Origin: Caprella mutica
Lineage: Eukaryota; Arthropoda; Malacostraca; Amphipoda; Caprellidae
Reading direction: 5' to 3'
Length of the DNA stretch: 64,000 bases
NCBI GenBank assembly: GCA_947561585.1
Contig: CANNZV010000422.1
Span: 372,994-436,993 of the forward strand
Shown: positions 36,326 to 49,029 of the stretch, in pieces
How positions within the stretch are numbered: position 1 is the stretch's first letter
How the letters are laid out: each line of letters begins with the position of its first letter
Position numbers and translations under genes: made by a program
The notes under the pieces: generated by a model
Told to the model about the DNA's origin: nothing
The model's database searches: none
What the model saw: only the letters and a program-made list of their open reading frames with translations

Positions 36326-36946
36326 AGCCTACAATGTATAGCCAGGGTGTACATTACTTTATCCAATATACTCCTGACTTTATGTTGTTCGAATAAAGCT
36401 TATGATCTGGTGATAGTGGGACTGTCCAATTCCACATCTATTTATTATTAGAGTAGAATGGATGAAATCCACGGATTATGCTACCACTGTTTCATTTACT
36501 CTCTCAAATAGAATGCAATGGTTTTTGTCAGTTTGTGCTCTTGTGTTTAAATGATATATGCGTTCGATAATATCTTTCTATATGAAGTAAATTTTTATTT
36601 TGCGATGCTAAATGTTAACTAATCCAATCGCATAAAAAGGTATTTATTATTACGAAATTAATAAGATATTAATAAAATAGTCAGTTGATTTTTATTATTT
36701 TAATTAATGTCACTGTGAAAATATTAATTATTTATTTTCTCTTCAAGGAAACTAAATTAGAATCCTGCGAATGTTTGTTTTAATAGAATTTACAGTTATA
36801 TTTTCTTGTTTTCGATTTATTTTCCCTCTATATTATAAATAAAAGGCTTCTGAAGTTTTTATTAGCTTTTCTCTGGGTCATTTTTATTTCACATCAGACA
36901 AAAATAGAACGAATCTGATAGATCGTAAGAATACAAAGCTGGAATA
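36326..36946. other. AT-rich sequence, no gene seen
   Basis: Nothing recognised. Confidence 0.4.
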
Positions 36947-37141
36947 GTAAGGTTATTACAAGTTTTCGGACGGTTCTAGGATTTCGATCATATAAGATTT
37001 TTTTTTTAATTTTTTTTTAAATTCATATCCATGATGCCTGCAGGTATTACTGATACCACTTAAAATACATTGAAATAACCATTGTTATAAATATATACTT
37101 TCTAAAATGCGGGACTGTCCGATAACTCGCAATTTTCCCTA
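36947..37141. mobile_element. Foldback MITE, family A, copy 4
   Basis: The right end gactgtccgataactcgc, inner tcgatcatataag and central atgcctgcaggtatta identify the family. The left end is diverged. Confidence 0.6.
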
Positions 37142-37699
37142 GCTACATCATACACTAAATATCTCCCTTAGAGTCTAACCGAAATACTGGCATCATTCTC
37201 CGTAGACTTTTTGTGATTTTCGGGTAGCGCTTAAGACGAGGGCTAAGAAGCAAAAAGGATGTAACATCCCTAAAAAAGCAAGTAGTATCCCCAAAAAAGC
37301 ATGTAATATCCCTAAAGTCCATTAGAATAGATATATTTATTAGACCTTCGCCCACTATTCGAAATCCAATACAGAGAGCTAAAATCTTCTTCGCGTTTTA
37401 ATGTTGGAGTATAGAAATAGAGCGTTTGATCTTTAGCTCAGTGACTGGGAATATCAAACATCTTAAAACTTTCTAAAATAAATGAAGTCACAGAAAAAGT
37501 TACTAAATGGTCAATATAGTATAGTACTCAAAGCTTGCTTTTTCATTTTAATATATAATTAATGATGCCAATTAAATAACTTCTAGTTTTTGTCAAATTA
37601 CATGTAAATGCATTAAAGAATATTATGGTGCTAGGAAATAAATGATTCTAGTTACACAGTAAAATAGAAACAATGATGATTACATAAACATCTTTCTTC
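37142..37699. other. AT-rich sequence, no gene seen
   Basis: Contains two or three imperfect copies of gtaatatccctaaa/gtagtatccccaaa at 37257-37320. No gene. Confidence 0.4.
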
Positions 37700-37815
37700 T
37701 TCTCTCATTTGACTGACTTGATTCTCTCACTCCCTTCTCTCCCATTCTCTTCTCTCCCTTCACTCGTACCCTTCTCACTCATTTCACTCATTCCCTTTTT
37801 TCACTCACTTCTCTA
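37700..37815. repeat. Degenerate CTCACTTCTCTCC repeat, left of the LINE
   Basis: ttctctcactcccttctctc and ttcactcattcccttttttc resemble the right-hand array at 39945-40372. Confidence 0.75.
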
Positions 37816-37940
37816 ACGCGAAGTGCGTCTGAACGAAACTCATCCTCTCCCGACAGACCACCGCTGAAAAGGGTACCTCTGCATAAGTCGTCAGGAAACG
37901 ACGAGCAACCCGAGTGAGCAGGCACCGGCCAGGAGGACTA

Positions 37941-38571
37941 AGAGTGGTCCTCCTGAATTTGCGCTCGATTAGGAATAAGCTCCTTGAGTTTCGGGCAATG
38001 GTAGCGACATCTAATTTCAACGTGATGGGAATTATGGAGACATGACTAGATACTGTGAGTGGAGTGATTTTGATGGTGAGTATCATCTCCCCGATTATGA
38101 TATGTTCCATAAGGATAGGTAGGTGGTGTGGGTGGTGGAATGCTTCTGTATGTGAGGAGCCACCTGAATGCGATTGGAGCGTTGTCCGACTCTCCTCATG
38201 AATTAGTGGGAGCAGAGATTCGAGGGTGTCCTCAAACTTTGAGGGTGTTTGTTGTGTACAGACCTCCTCACAGTCCACATGACTCTGACGAGTCATTGTA
38301 TCATGATCTTTCAGATTTAATTCATGATAGTACAATTGTTGTAGGGGATTCCAACTGTCTCCTGGATTGGAACCTGCTTGTGGCTGATGCCGAAGGAATG
38401 CAGTTGATAGAGTTTGCGAACAACTGCTTCCTGACTCAGATGGTTCACGTTCCATCCAGAGGTAAGAATACTCTGAGCCTTTTGTTCACTACGGATGAGG
38501 TGATGGTTAGGAATGTAGGGGTAGGCATGGGCCTTGCAAGTAGCTACCACGAGTTGGTCATGTACCTCTGA
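37941..38571 (+). pseudogene. LINE endonuclease (EEP) domain, broken
   Basis: It starts VVLLNLRSIRNKLLEFRAM, the usual start of a LINE apurinic-like endonuclease. A TGA sits where ETWLD is expected (about 38042), and a frameshift before 38128 leads to GGGMLLYVRSHL. The motif VVYRPPHSP and the active-site block GDSNCLLDW remain. The final SDH motif has decayed to SYH (about 38548). Nicking activity is not expected. Confidence 0.85.
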
Positions 38572-38639
38572 GGTTTTGGTCAGTGCCGAGGAAGAGCGTT
38601 TTAGCTTCAATCGGAGACTGAAATTTTGCAGGGCTGACT

Positions 38640-39480
38640 ATCCTCGGTTTCATGTTGCCCTGCATGAGGCTTAAATTTATCATCTAGCCTCAGCTGAGGA
38701 GCTATGGCAGCAACTCAGCAGTGTCTACAAGGAGATTCAGGCTAGGTGCATCCCTCTGAAGCGAATAGGTGGGTCGGCTCGGTTGAACCCTTCTTGGTTT
38801 AGCCGTGCGGTTTTGTATCGAGCTACCCAAGTCTGACCCATCACGTCATGCTGCAGACCTTTTAGCCCGGCAGAGACGCCATGTTAAACGCATGGTCCGT
38901 CAAGCTAATGCTAGTGAGGAGCAGATAGTTGCACTTGCCTGCAACCCATGGAGCGGAATGGTCTGCTGACGAGTTCTCAACATGGATTTAGATCAGGTAG
39001 GTCATGTCTCACTAATCTTCTAGACTTCCAACATTCAATTTTCGGTGCATATGACAAGTCTTGGTCTGTCAAAGTGGTTTTTCTCGACTTCCAAAAGGCC
39101 TTTGACAAAGTTGCACATCGGAGATTGATGGTTAAGGTACGTGCTCTTGGTATTGTCGGCAAGGTGGCTGACTGGATCGAGACATGGCTGTTAGGAAGGA
39201 GACAGCGAGTCGTCGTAGGAGGCACACCGTCTGAGTGGACAGTAGTTACCAGCGGTGTGCCGCCACAAGGATCATTTTAGGACCTCTGCTGTTCCTCATC
39301 TATATCAATGATTTATACACTGGGATACTTTCCAAGATGAGTAAGTTTGCTGACGACACCAAGCTCGGTGTTGATGCAACTGATCCCCATGCGATGAACG
39401 AGCTGAGAAAGGATTTGGTCGGGATCTGACAGTGGTCAGAGCAATGGCAGATGTCATTCAACTCAGTAAAATGTAAAGTC
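38640..39480 (+). pseudogene. LINE reverse transcriptase domain, broken
   Basis: The linker after the endonuclease (38640-38940) is followed abruptly at about 38948 by RT sequence SSQHGFRSGRSCLTNLLDF, so the N-terminal RT portion is deleted. The motif-A block FLDFQKAFDKVAHRRL is intact. Motif B reads SGVPPQGS, then a frameshift near 39270 leads to LGPLLFLIYINDL. Catalytic FADDTKL is present at about 39341. A TGA at 39427 interrupts the thumb region (QWSEQWQMSFN). Confidence 0.92.
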
Positions 39481-39741
39481 CTGCCTGTTGGTGTGCAAAA
39501 TGCTCGTGCTGATTACTCTTTACTTGGTTGCTGGAACTTAACCTCGGAGTCCTCATAACCTCCGAGTTTAGTTTTGGTGCTCATTGTGTCGCCGTTTAGA
39601 GGAAGGCTCAGAAGATACTAGGTTTCATCAAGAGGGTTTTCATCCTCCTAAATAGGCAGACGGTGATGACCCTGTACATATAAGACGCTGGTTCGGCCCC
39701 ATTTGGAGTATGCTGTTCAGTTCTGGTCTCCTTCATATAGG

Positions 39742-39935
39742 TGAGACGTGGAACGCTTGGAAAATATTCAGGCCCGAGCGACCAAGTTGATACCTGAGAT
39801 CCGGAACATAGGTTATGAGAAGTGGCTGATAGACCTAGACCTCCTAACCCTGGAGCAGCGTAGACTTCGTGGCGAGTTGATCAAGACTTACAAGATCATC
39901 AGTGGTCACAGCAACCTTGACCCCACAAGTATCTT
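39742..39935 (+). pseudogene. LINE ORF2 C-terminal segment
   Basis: It encodes MERLENIQARATKLIPEI, then LTLEQRRLRGELIKTYKIIS, the conserved C-terminal region of CR1/Jockey-type ORF2. The frame then runs into the simple repeat after SNLDPTSIFSF, so the normal C-terminus and 3' UTR are lost. Confidence 0.85.
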
Positions 39936-39944
39936 CTCGTTCAA

Positions 39945-40372
39945 CCTTCTCTCACTCACTTCACTCATTCCCTTCTCTCACTTCACTCATTCACATCACT
40001 CACTCACTACTCTCCATCATTTCTCTCCATCACTTCTCTCCCTCACTTCTCTCCCTCACTTCTCTATCTCATTTCTCTCCCTCATTTCTCTCCCTCACTT
40101 CTCTCCCTCACTTCTCTATCTCATTTCTCTCCCTCATTTCTCTCCCTCACTTCTCTCCCTCACTTCTCTCCCTCACTTCTCTATCTCATTTCTCTCCCTC
40201 ATTTCTCTCCCTCACTTCTCTCCCTCACTTCTCTATCTCATTTCTCTCCCTCACTTCTCTATCTCATTTCTCTCCCTCACTTCTCTCCCTCACTTCTCTC
40301 CCTCACTTCTCTCCCTCACTTCTCTCCATCACTTCTCTCCCTCACTTCTCTCTCTCCATTCTCTCACTCAGT
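39945..40372. repeat. 13-bp minisatellite, right of the LINE
   Basis: Unit ctctccctcactt with atctcattt variants, about 30 copies. It starts inside the broken LINE frame. Confidence 0.95.
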
Positions 40373-40484
40373 TCCATTCTAACCAGTTAAGTTGGTATCT
40401 CTTTCCAATTGAAATGATGTACTTAATTAAGCTGAGGGAAGAGTTCCATGTAATTAAGCACGTAGCTTAAGTTTTGCACAGAAT

Positions 40485-41110
40485 GGAATACACACGACTA
40501 TAGTGATTATAATGTGATTGCTATAGTGATTATAGTGTGATGATTATAATGATTATAGTGTGATGATTATAGTGATTATATTGTTATGATTATAGTGATT
40601 ATAGTGTGATGATTATAATGATTATAATGTGATTGCTATAGTGATTATTGTGTGATGATTATAATGATTATAATGTGATTGATATAGTGATTATAGTGTG
40701 ATGATTATAATGATTATAATGTGATTGCTATAGTGATTATTGTGTGATGATTATAATGATTATAATGTGATTGCTATAGTGATTATAGTGTGATGATTAT
40801 AATGTGATGATTTTAATGATTATATTGTGATGATTATAATGATTATAATGTGATGACTATAATGTGATGATTATAATGATTACATGATGATTATAGTAAT
40901 TATAATGTGATGATTATAATGATTACAATGTGATGATTTTAATGATTATATTATAATGATTATAATGATTATAAAGTGATGATTGTAATGATTATAGTGT
41001 GATGATTATAATGATACTAGTGTGATGATTATAATGTGATGATTATAATGATTAAAGTGTGATGATTATAATGTAATGATTATAATGTAATGATTATAAT
41101 GTGATTGTAA
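40485..41110. repeat. AT-rich degenerate tandem repeat
   Basis: Mixtures of gtgatgattataatgattat and gtgattgctatagtgatta. Confidence 0.93.
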
Positions 41111-41215
41111 TAATCACAGTACCCATCATCACAGTGCCCATCATCACAGCTCCCATCATCACAGTACCCATCATCACAGCTCCCATCATCACAGTACCCA
41201 TCATTACCCATCGTA
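41111..41215. repeat. 15-bp repeat, about 7 copies
   Basis: Unit cccatcatcacagta with gctc and gtgc variants, directly after the AT-rich array. Confidence 0.9.
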
Positions 41216-41280
41216 GCGATGTAGATCCAAATTGTCTCACTGCATGAATAATAATTTCCTGCTGGATAACAGGTCCGTAG

Positions 41281-41430
41281 AGAATTAAGGCCCAGACCCC
41301 CACTGGATGGTGTGCCCCGGAGAGAAAGAGAGAATTAAGGCCCAGGCCCCCACTGGATGGTGTGCCCCGGAGAGAAAGAGAGAATTAAGGACCAGACCCC
41401 CTTTGGATAGCATGCCCCGGAGAGCCAAGC
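41281..41430. repeat. 50-bp GC-rich tandem triplication
   Basis: Three copies of agaattaaggcccagacccc, cactggatggtgtgccccgg and agagaaagag; the third is diverged. Confidence 0.93.
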
Positions 41431-42173
41431 ATGATTGTCCCCGAAATTTTCGTAGATAGCCAATCAGGGTAGAGGGACAATTGCTTGCCTCCTACTCTAT
41501 CCTCACCCTTTCTTCTTTACCATGTCTACCCTATTAACACCCATTTACATTACCTAATTAGGGTTAATAAAGTGCCTGGGTATGAAGTGGGTTGAAAATA
41601 GTGAGGTAGAGGGTTGCGTTATGCCCCAGTTGGTGTTTAGCGTAACTGGTAGATGGCGCTGTAGCACAGCAATGGCGCTGTCGTTTCAGTAGATAGGGCC
41701 TGTGCAGTCAGAGAGTTCAGTGAGACAGTTTCCCTGCAAGAATGACGGTGTCTGTAAGTGCATCCTGCTATCAAAAGGATACCCATTATTATATCCTGTC
41801 CAGTTCTAAAGGAAAGCATCTCTTATCCTTCACAGTGCAGTTCTAGAGGCTTTGGTAGGAGTCTTCCAAGAGGAAATTAATGACGGGGAAATTTGAGCGG
41901 AATCGATTTTTTGGAAGATACGCCTGCTCTTTTCAGTGTTTTGGAGAGAATTGATCGACGTTTCTTGCGTCCGTTTCCTGGAAAAAAGTAATTGTGTCCC
42001 CGTAAGTGCAGTTATTGGAGTAGATGCTGTGACTCGAACAGTGATCGTGACTGCAGTGACTGATGCAATCACTGCTGTGACTCAATGCATCACCAGCGGA
42101 CAATAATTGTGACATTTGAACTGCAGTTTAAACCATTTTAACCACGTTCTTACCACTCAAATCTAACTCAATG
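41431..42173. other. Unique sequence
   Basis: Includes AGATGGCGC at 41651-41659, a partial CTCF-like core on the minus strand. No gene supported. Confidence 0.35.
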
Positions 42174-42354
42174 TAGGGTAAATACTCAATCACCGTATGA
42201 CAACGTGAGTAGATTACGAATTATCGGTCAGTGTTACATCTTCGGTCATATAAGCAAACCGATATAATAACTATTTTTTTTAACTAAATAATATAAAGTT
42301 TTTTCTCATTTGACCGAAGATGTAGAACTGACCGATAATTCGTAATCTACCTTA
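42174..42354. mobile_element. Foldback MITE, family A, copy 5
   Basis: The arms gtagattacgaattatcggt and accgataattcgtaatctac carry inner catcttcggtcatataag. The central palindrome module is absent and replaced by AT-rich sequence. Confidence 0.75.
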
Positions 42355-43004
42355 CATACCGAACTGAATTTCTTTTATTATTCGAAATTATGTGCAAAAA
42401 TGTTCGGTAATGTGATGGCGTTCGATAATTGATTATTGACTCCATTAATTGAACTGTGGAAACTGCTGTCGGAAAATAAATTGATAAACAGAAAATGATG
42501 TCATTTCGATATTTGGTAAATTATTAATGTAATTATTAATTAGTTACATTTGCAGACATATGTATTAATTCACTTCATTGGCACTATGTTGGAATTCATT
42601 CTATATAATAAAATTATTAAATATATTATTTATTAAGCATATATTTATTAGTTTGGATAATAATTAATTAACTTTATCAGTTTAGAATTGTAACTCTTTT
42701 ATTTAGCAACGTAATTAAAATAGAGGTACCAAAAGCATATTACCCTATTAAACTATTCATTGAGTCTATAACAACTTATCAGTGTTAAATATGTATAATT
42801 TACAACTATTTTAATTTAACAATTTGTCTATTTATGTCAAATAGAAACCAGTGAGTGTTGGTAATTCTATTTTAATTTTTCTACTAGAAATAGGATATAA
42901 AGGACAGGAGTAACCGTTCAAAAAAATATTTGAATATTTGCTCTGTCAGTAAATTATTCCACTGGAAGATATCACCAAAGAAATAGTAATCCAAAGACCA
43001 CACA

Positions 43005-43932
43005 GTCTCTCCGTGTGATGGCGCTGTCTCTTTGCATTGGCTATCATTGTCAGTGTGATGGCACTGTCTCTTTGCATTGGCTATCATTGTCAGTGTGATG
43101 GCGCTGTCTCTTTACATTGGCTATCATTGTCAGTGTGATGGCACTGTCTCTTTGCATTGGCTATCATTGTCAGTGTGATGGCGCTGTCTCTTTGCATTGG
43201 CTATCATTGTCAGTGTGTTTGCACTGTCTCTTTGCATTGGCTATCATTGTCAGTGTGATGGCGCTGTCTCTTTGCATTAGCTATCATTGTCACTTGTCAG
43301 TGTGATGGCGCTGTCTCTTTGCATTGGCTATCATTGTCAGTGTGATGGCGCTGTCTCTTTGCATTGACTATCATTGTCAGTGTGATGGCGCTGTCTCTTT
43401 GCATTGGCTATCATTGTCAGTGTGATGGCGCTGTCTCTTTGCATTGGCTATCATTGTCAGTGTGATGGCGCTGTCTCTTTGCATTGGCTATCATTGTCAG
43501 TGTGATGGCGCTGTCTCTTTGCATTGGCTATCATTGTCAGTGTGTTTGCACTGTCTCTTTGCATTGGCTATCATTGTCAGTGTGATGGCGCTGTCTCTTT
43601 GCATTGGCTATCATTGTCAGTGTGATGGCGCTGTCTCTTTGCATTGGCTATCATTGTCAGTGTGATGGCACTGTCTCTTTGCATTGGCTATCATTGTCAG
43701 TGTGATGGCGCTGTCTCTTTGCATTGGCTATAATTGTCAGTGTGATGGCGCTGTCTCTTTGCATTGGCTATCATTGTCAGTGTGATGGCGCTGTCTCTTT
43801 GCATTGGATCATTGTCAGAGTGATGGCGCTGTCTCTTTGCATTGGCTATCATTGTCAGTGTGATGGCGTTGTCTCTTTGCATTGGCTATCATTGTCAGGG
43901 TGATGGCGCTGTCTCTTTACATTGGCTATCAA
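43005..43932. repeat. 40-bp minisatellite, second locus, about 23 copies
   Basis: Same unit and same left flank (aatccaaagaccacacagt) as 293-1875. It includes rare gtgtttgcactg variants in two places 335 bp apart, suggesting a block duplication. Confidence 0.96.
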
Positions 43933-43984
43933 ATGTCAAAATTTGATTAAATATAATCTTATGAACTTGTAATTTTTTCCGATT

Positions 43985-45090
43985 TTGTCATGAAAATTGC
44001 TTCTTCTTCCTCAATAATGAATCGATATGGTAGAAACTGTTGATTATTTTAGTATATATTAGTAGATTGATATATTACACATTGAAAGGAAATTATCATT
44101 TTATCCAGTTATGATTTCGGTTATTCACATAGTCGCATTTTTTTGTTCAGTTGGCAACACGCTGCTGTGCAGAGAAGTTGTGAACTTTTCACCTCTGTAG
44201 TTATTCCGTTTTCCCAGTTACTGTATACTATTTAGGTTGTGTCAATATACTGTTTAGTTCATTAACCAGACTTTCAATTAACCACTGCTCTCTTAAAATA
44301 TTATCAGAAACAAGCTTTAATATGTAGCCTGGTGTATTTACTACATTAATAGAGAAGAGAATTTCGAAAATTTTAATTTTAATGGTCAAAAATTAGAATT
44401 TTCTATGGACTTTGAATCTTTTCTGATGGTACCACTAAAATTGCTTCTTCTCCTTCAATAATGATTTGGGATTTGCTTGAAACAAGCTTCAATTGGTAGC
44501 CTGGTGTATTTACTACAATTTTTCCTAAGAGTAAAATTTTGAAAATTAAATTTTTAATAGTCTAAAAAATTAATTTTGTATGGACATGTTCATTCTTCTT
44601 CCTGGATTATGTAGTGATTTTTCGGGATTGGGAAGAGATTAAAGATTAGGAACAAGTGTAAGGATTGTGTTTGTGTGCAATTTTCTTCAGATTGGGTGCA
44701 ATTCTCAGGGTTGGATGCAATTATCAGGATTTTGCACAATTTCCGGATTGGGTGCGGAAATGTTGTGATATCTCTGATTTGATAATTCACTGTTGTAAGT
44801 TTGTCGCCAAATCTGAGTTGCCAAATATTTGATTGTTTGTATTATACATGAAACTGAACAACCGTATTGAAACATAAATGTTTGTTTTATCTTATAAATG
44901 TTTGTGTAAATGGATGTTATTCATTAAATCGACGCGCTAGGAACTCCGAGCTCAGCCCAAGAACATCTCCTGATTGTTGTTGGTAATTTTGGGGAAATCG
45001 TCACTACTCCTTCAATAGTGATCCGATATGATTGAAACAAACTCTAAGTGGTAGTCTGGCTATTTTGCTACACTTTCTGTGCCCCTGACG
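43985..45090. repeat. Diverged duplicated blocks
   Basis: attgcttcttcttcctcaat (about 43992), attgcttcttctccttcaat (about 44440) and atcgtcactactccttcaat (about 44997) are followed by related text. aaacaagctt...tagcctggtgtatttactac occurs at about 44309 and 44480. Confidence 0.6.
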
Positions 45091-46149
45091 AATTTGCCAT
45101 AGTCGCAGCTTTCCCCGGGGAGTATCACCCAGGATGTTATGTCTTGTTAGTTATTAAGTATTTCATCATTAAAGTTGAAAGGTGTATTATGTGATTAACA
45201 TTATGGTGTTTATTGTAACGTTTAATTCTTATTATTTTCAATATTTGTTCGAGATTTGTATTATCTGTAGTTATTTATTTACAAACCTGTTCGTGTAAAG
45301 TGAGTTACGTTATTTAACATTTATTTGTTCTGTTTCTTTTGCTATATAGTGAACATTGCTTATTGTATAGTAAGATGATTTATACTCTTATGTAGCTAAT
45401 CTGTAAGCTTTTCTCTGATTGCACCTTATGTTGCTATGTCATTTCTTGAAGTGTTTGTATGTTTACGGTAGTTTTTTGTTCTCTTTCTCAGGATTTAATA
45501 TCATTCAAAAGTTTGTACTTGTTCAAGAATTACAATAAAGTACGGACTGAATTACTGACTGTTTATATTGAGAGTCTCCTTAAAATATGAATAGCCAGTA
45601 CAGCCTCGTATAAGTATAATTTTAATATATCAAGCTTTTTTTTCATACATTTACATTATTGATAAACAGATACAAAGAACATATAAAAAGGATTAATTAA
45701 AAGGATTCTTATTAATTGAATTCCGAATAATAGATTTAATCGTTTATATATTTAAGATGACCTTTTTTTATCTCTAATAGAAGCTCCGCCCACTCTCCAT
45801 TTTATTCGAATATACGTTATTATAGTTATTATAAAATAGGAAGAAATGACTGATAACATTTATATACTTTGTAATTAGATCCAACCGCACCGCCCCCCTC
45901 CCCCTTCTCTCACTGTACACTGTAATTAAAGTGAAGGATGTACAGTGTTCATGTTAAGATGCTTACACAATGCACATGTTAAAAGTGTTCATGTTAAGAT
46001 GGTTGTACATGTTAAAATGTTACTTCTAGCATGATTTGGATTCTTAACCAATTTCACTGAATCGTTTATTTTATAGATATTAATTTATATTTATTCATTT
46101 TTCATATAGAAATTAAAGGTTGAAAAATTATTGTTCATTGGCTAGTCTG
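45091..46149. other. AT-rich sequence, no gene seen
   Basis: Repeated words gttcatgttaagatg near 45947-46010 only. Confidence 0.4.
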
Positions 46150-47738
46150 CATCCAAGATAGAATAGTATAGAATTCAAATTATCTATCCTAATAGAATTT
46201 AAAGTTATCTATCTTAATAGAATTTAAATTTATCTATCCTAATAGAATTTAAAGTTATCTATCCTAATAGAATTTAAAGTTATCTATCCTAATAGAATTT
46301 AAAGTTATCTATCCTAATAGAATTTAAAGTTATCTATCTTAATAGAATTTAAAGTTATCTATCCTAATAGAATTTAAAGTTATCTATCCTAATAGAATTT
46401 AAATTATCTATCCTAATAGAATTTAAAGTTATCTATCTTAATAGAATTTAAAGTTATCTATCTTAATAGAATTTAAATTTATCTATCCTAATAGAATTTA
46501 AAGTTATCTATCTTAATAGAATTTAAATTTATCTATCCTAATAGAATTTAAAAAAATCTATCTTAATAGAATTTAAAGTTATCTATCTTAATAGAATTTA
46601 AAGTTATCTATCTTATTAGAATTTAAAGTTATCTATCCTAATAGAATTTAAAGTTATCTATCTTAATAGAATTTAAATTTATCTATCCTAATAGAATTTA
46701 AAGTTATCTATCTTAATAGAATTTAAAGTTATCTATCTTAATAGAATTTAAAGTTATCTATCTTAATAGAATTTAAAGTTATCTATCTTAATAGAATTTA
46801 AAGTTATCTATCTTAATAGAATTTAAATTTATCTATCTTAATAGAATTTAAAGTTATCTATCTTAATAGAATTTAAAGTTATCTATCTTAATAGAATTTA
46901 AAGTTATCTATCTTAATAAAATTTAAAGTTATCTATCTTAATAGAATTTAAATTTATCTATCTTAATAGAATTTAAAGTTATCTATCTTAATAGAATTTA
47001 AAGTTATCTATCTTAATAGAATTTAAAGTTATCTATCTTAATAGAATTTAAAGTTATCTATCTTAATAGAATTTAAATTTATCTATCTTAATAGAATTTA
47101 AAGTTATCTATCTTAATAGAATTTAAAGTTATCTATCTTAATAAAATTTAAAGTTATCTATCTTAATAGAATTTAAAGTTATCTATCTTAATAGAATTTA
47201 AAGTTATCTATCTTAATAAAATTTAAAGTTATCTATCTTAATAGAATTTAAAGTTATCTATCTTAATAGAATTTAAAGTTATCTATCTTAATAGAATTTA
47301 AAGTTATCTATCTTAATAGAATTTAAAGTTATCTATCTTAATAGAATTTAAAGTTATCTATCTTAATAAAATTTAAAGTTATCTATCTTAATAGAATTTA
47401 AAGTTATCTATCTTAATAAAATTTAAAGTTATCTATCTTAATAAAATTTAAAGTTATCTATCTTAATAGAATTTAAAGTTATCTATCTTAATAAAATTTA
47501 AAGTTATCTATCTTAATAGAATTTAAAGTTATCTATCTTAATAGAATTTAAAGTTATCTATCTTAATAAAATTTAAAGTTATCTATCTTAATAGAATTTA
47601 AATTTATCTATCCTAATAGAATTTAAATTTATCTATCCTAATAGAATTTAAAGTTATCTATCCTAATAGAATTTAAAGTTATCTATCTTATTAGAATTTA
47701 AAGTTATCTATCCTAATAGAATTTAAAGTTATCTATCT
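46150..47738. repeat. 25-bp AT-rich minisatellite, about 63 copies
   Basis: Unit ttatctatcttaatagaatt plus taaag. Central copies carry T, outer copies C at the tatcYtaat position. ATAAA variants cluster at 47120-47580. Confidence 0.97.
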
Positions 47739-49029
47739 TTGAGGATAAATAATTAGTTTCCTGGAGAAGAATTTTGCATAAATCGGAAGCTGTAAAAGAA
47801 AAAGAGGAAGTTTTTATTATTTGTTTTATTTTTAAATTTTAAAATTGAGGCTCCGAGAAAAAACTCTCACTGTAATAAGTTTTTGAATAATAATATACTG
47901 TTTTTAAAGGAATATTTTCGGCTCTTTCGGAATGGTTTTTCACTTAATTTATCATAAACATATTCCATTGCCCCCAACCCATATCAAGTCAGTAATTTTA
48001 GCTACCTAGCTTTATAATAAAAAGAATGTTTTAGAAATAGTATGAATGTGTGTTTGGAATTCACATTATTCTCAAACTGACAACAATAAGCTTTTTTCCT
48101 TAAAAGTTGCTAATTTCTTGTTTCAATCAATACGGCTAATGTCCTTAATTATTTTGCTGCAAACCCTTGAAATTTGATCGCATATATTTGTTAATATATT
48201 ATTTTCTAACTTAATTTTCTCTAATTAAGTCAATAATAAATATTCATATTATGGTATAAAATAAGAGAAAACTTTTATAGACACTTTTATCATCATCATA
48301 TAATAATCAACAGCTTAATTAAACTAAGGTCGGATATACAATGTTTGTTTATTAAATTCTAATTGGAAATCAAAACAAAGCCTGGCCAATCTTTTTCTTC
48401 AACGTCAGATTAGTGATACGTATTATTGTTACACACAAAGTACCAGAAACTTTAAAAGCATATAAGAGTGTACACTGAACTAAATTTTATGCGTTCATAT
48501 TAATGATCCTATACCTTAGTTCTATAATATTATGTAATAAAATCTTCTTTTCGAAGCCTTGAGAGGATTTTTATTCGAGTTATTTTGCAGGAACTCTCAT
48601 TTTTAAAATGGACAACAAAATTGAAAAGATTTTTGTTAGTAACAAGGAGTATAACTTCACACAAAATGAATTCATTATCTCTATAACTCACAAGAATTAT
48701 TAATCTTTAACTATGATTTTATTTCTATTCTACCTGTCAATTTAAAAACTAAGGTTGCTTCTTTAGATACAAGTTTGCAGAATGTAGATCACATGAAAAA
48801 GCTTACAATAATTATAAATATGTGTGTCCCAAAATTAATTGCTACCTTTATGATACGTAGCATTTAAATATTCAGTTAAAAGTAGGCGGTCAAGTCTAGT
48901 GACTTCACTTCGTGCTGTCGTTAGATAAATAGCATATAAAGTCATGTATACTGTTTCTAGAAATTATATTAGATAAGTTCGATAATTTTCTGGTGGATAT
49001 CGTTTCTTGTCTATAGAAACAGATCAGTA
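47739..49029. other. AT-rich sequence upstream of the CUB-like gene
   Basis: No exon or repeat recognised. Could hold 5' noncoding exons or the promoter of the gene at 49.7 kb. Confidence 0.35.

Larger units (their letters stand above)
37815..39945 (+). mobile_element. Degenerate non-LTR retrotransposon (LINE, CR1/Jockey-like)
   Basis: Fragments of an endonuclease/reverse-transcriptase ORF appear in the expected order, broken by stops, frameshifts and a deletion. It is about 2.1 kb, against 4-6 kb for intact relatives. The 5' end (ORF1) and the usual 3' end are absent. Both flanks are versions of a CTCACTTCTCTCC simple repeat. It is dead, and more GC-rich than its neighbours. Confidence 0.9.

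Noticed and set aside
35506..36396. 296-codon tyrosine/isoleucine-rich ORF
   Set aside because: By-product of the 21-bp repeat.
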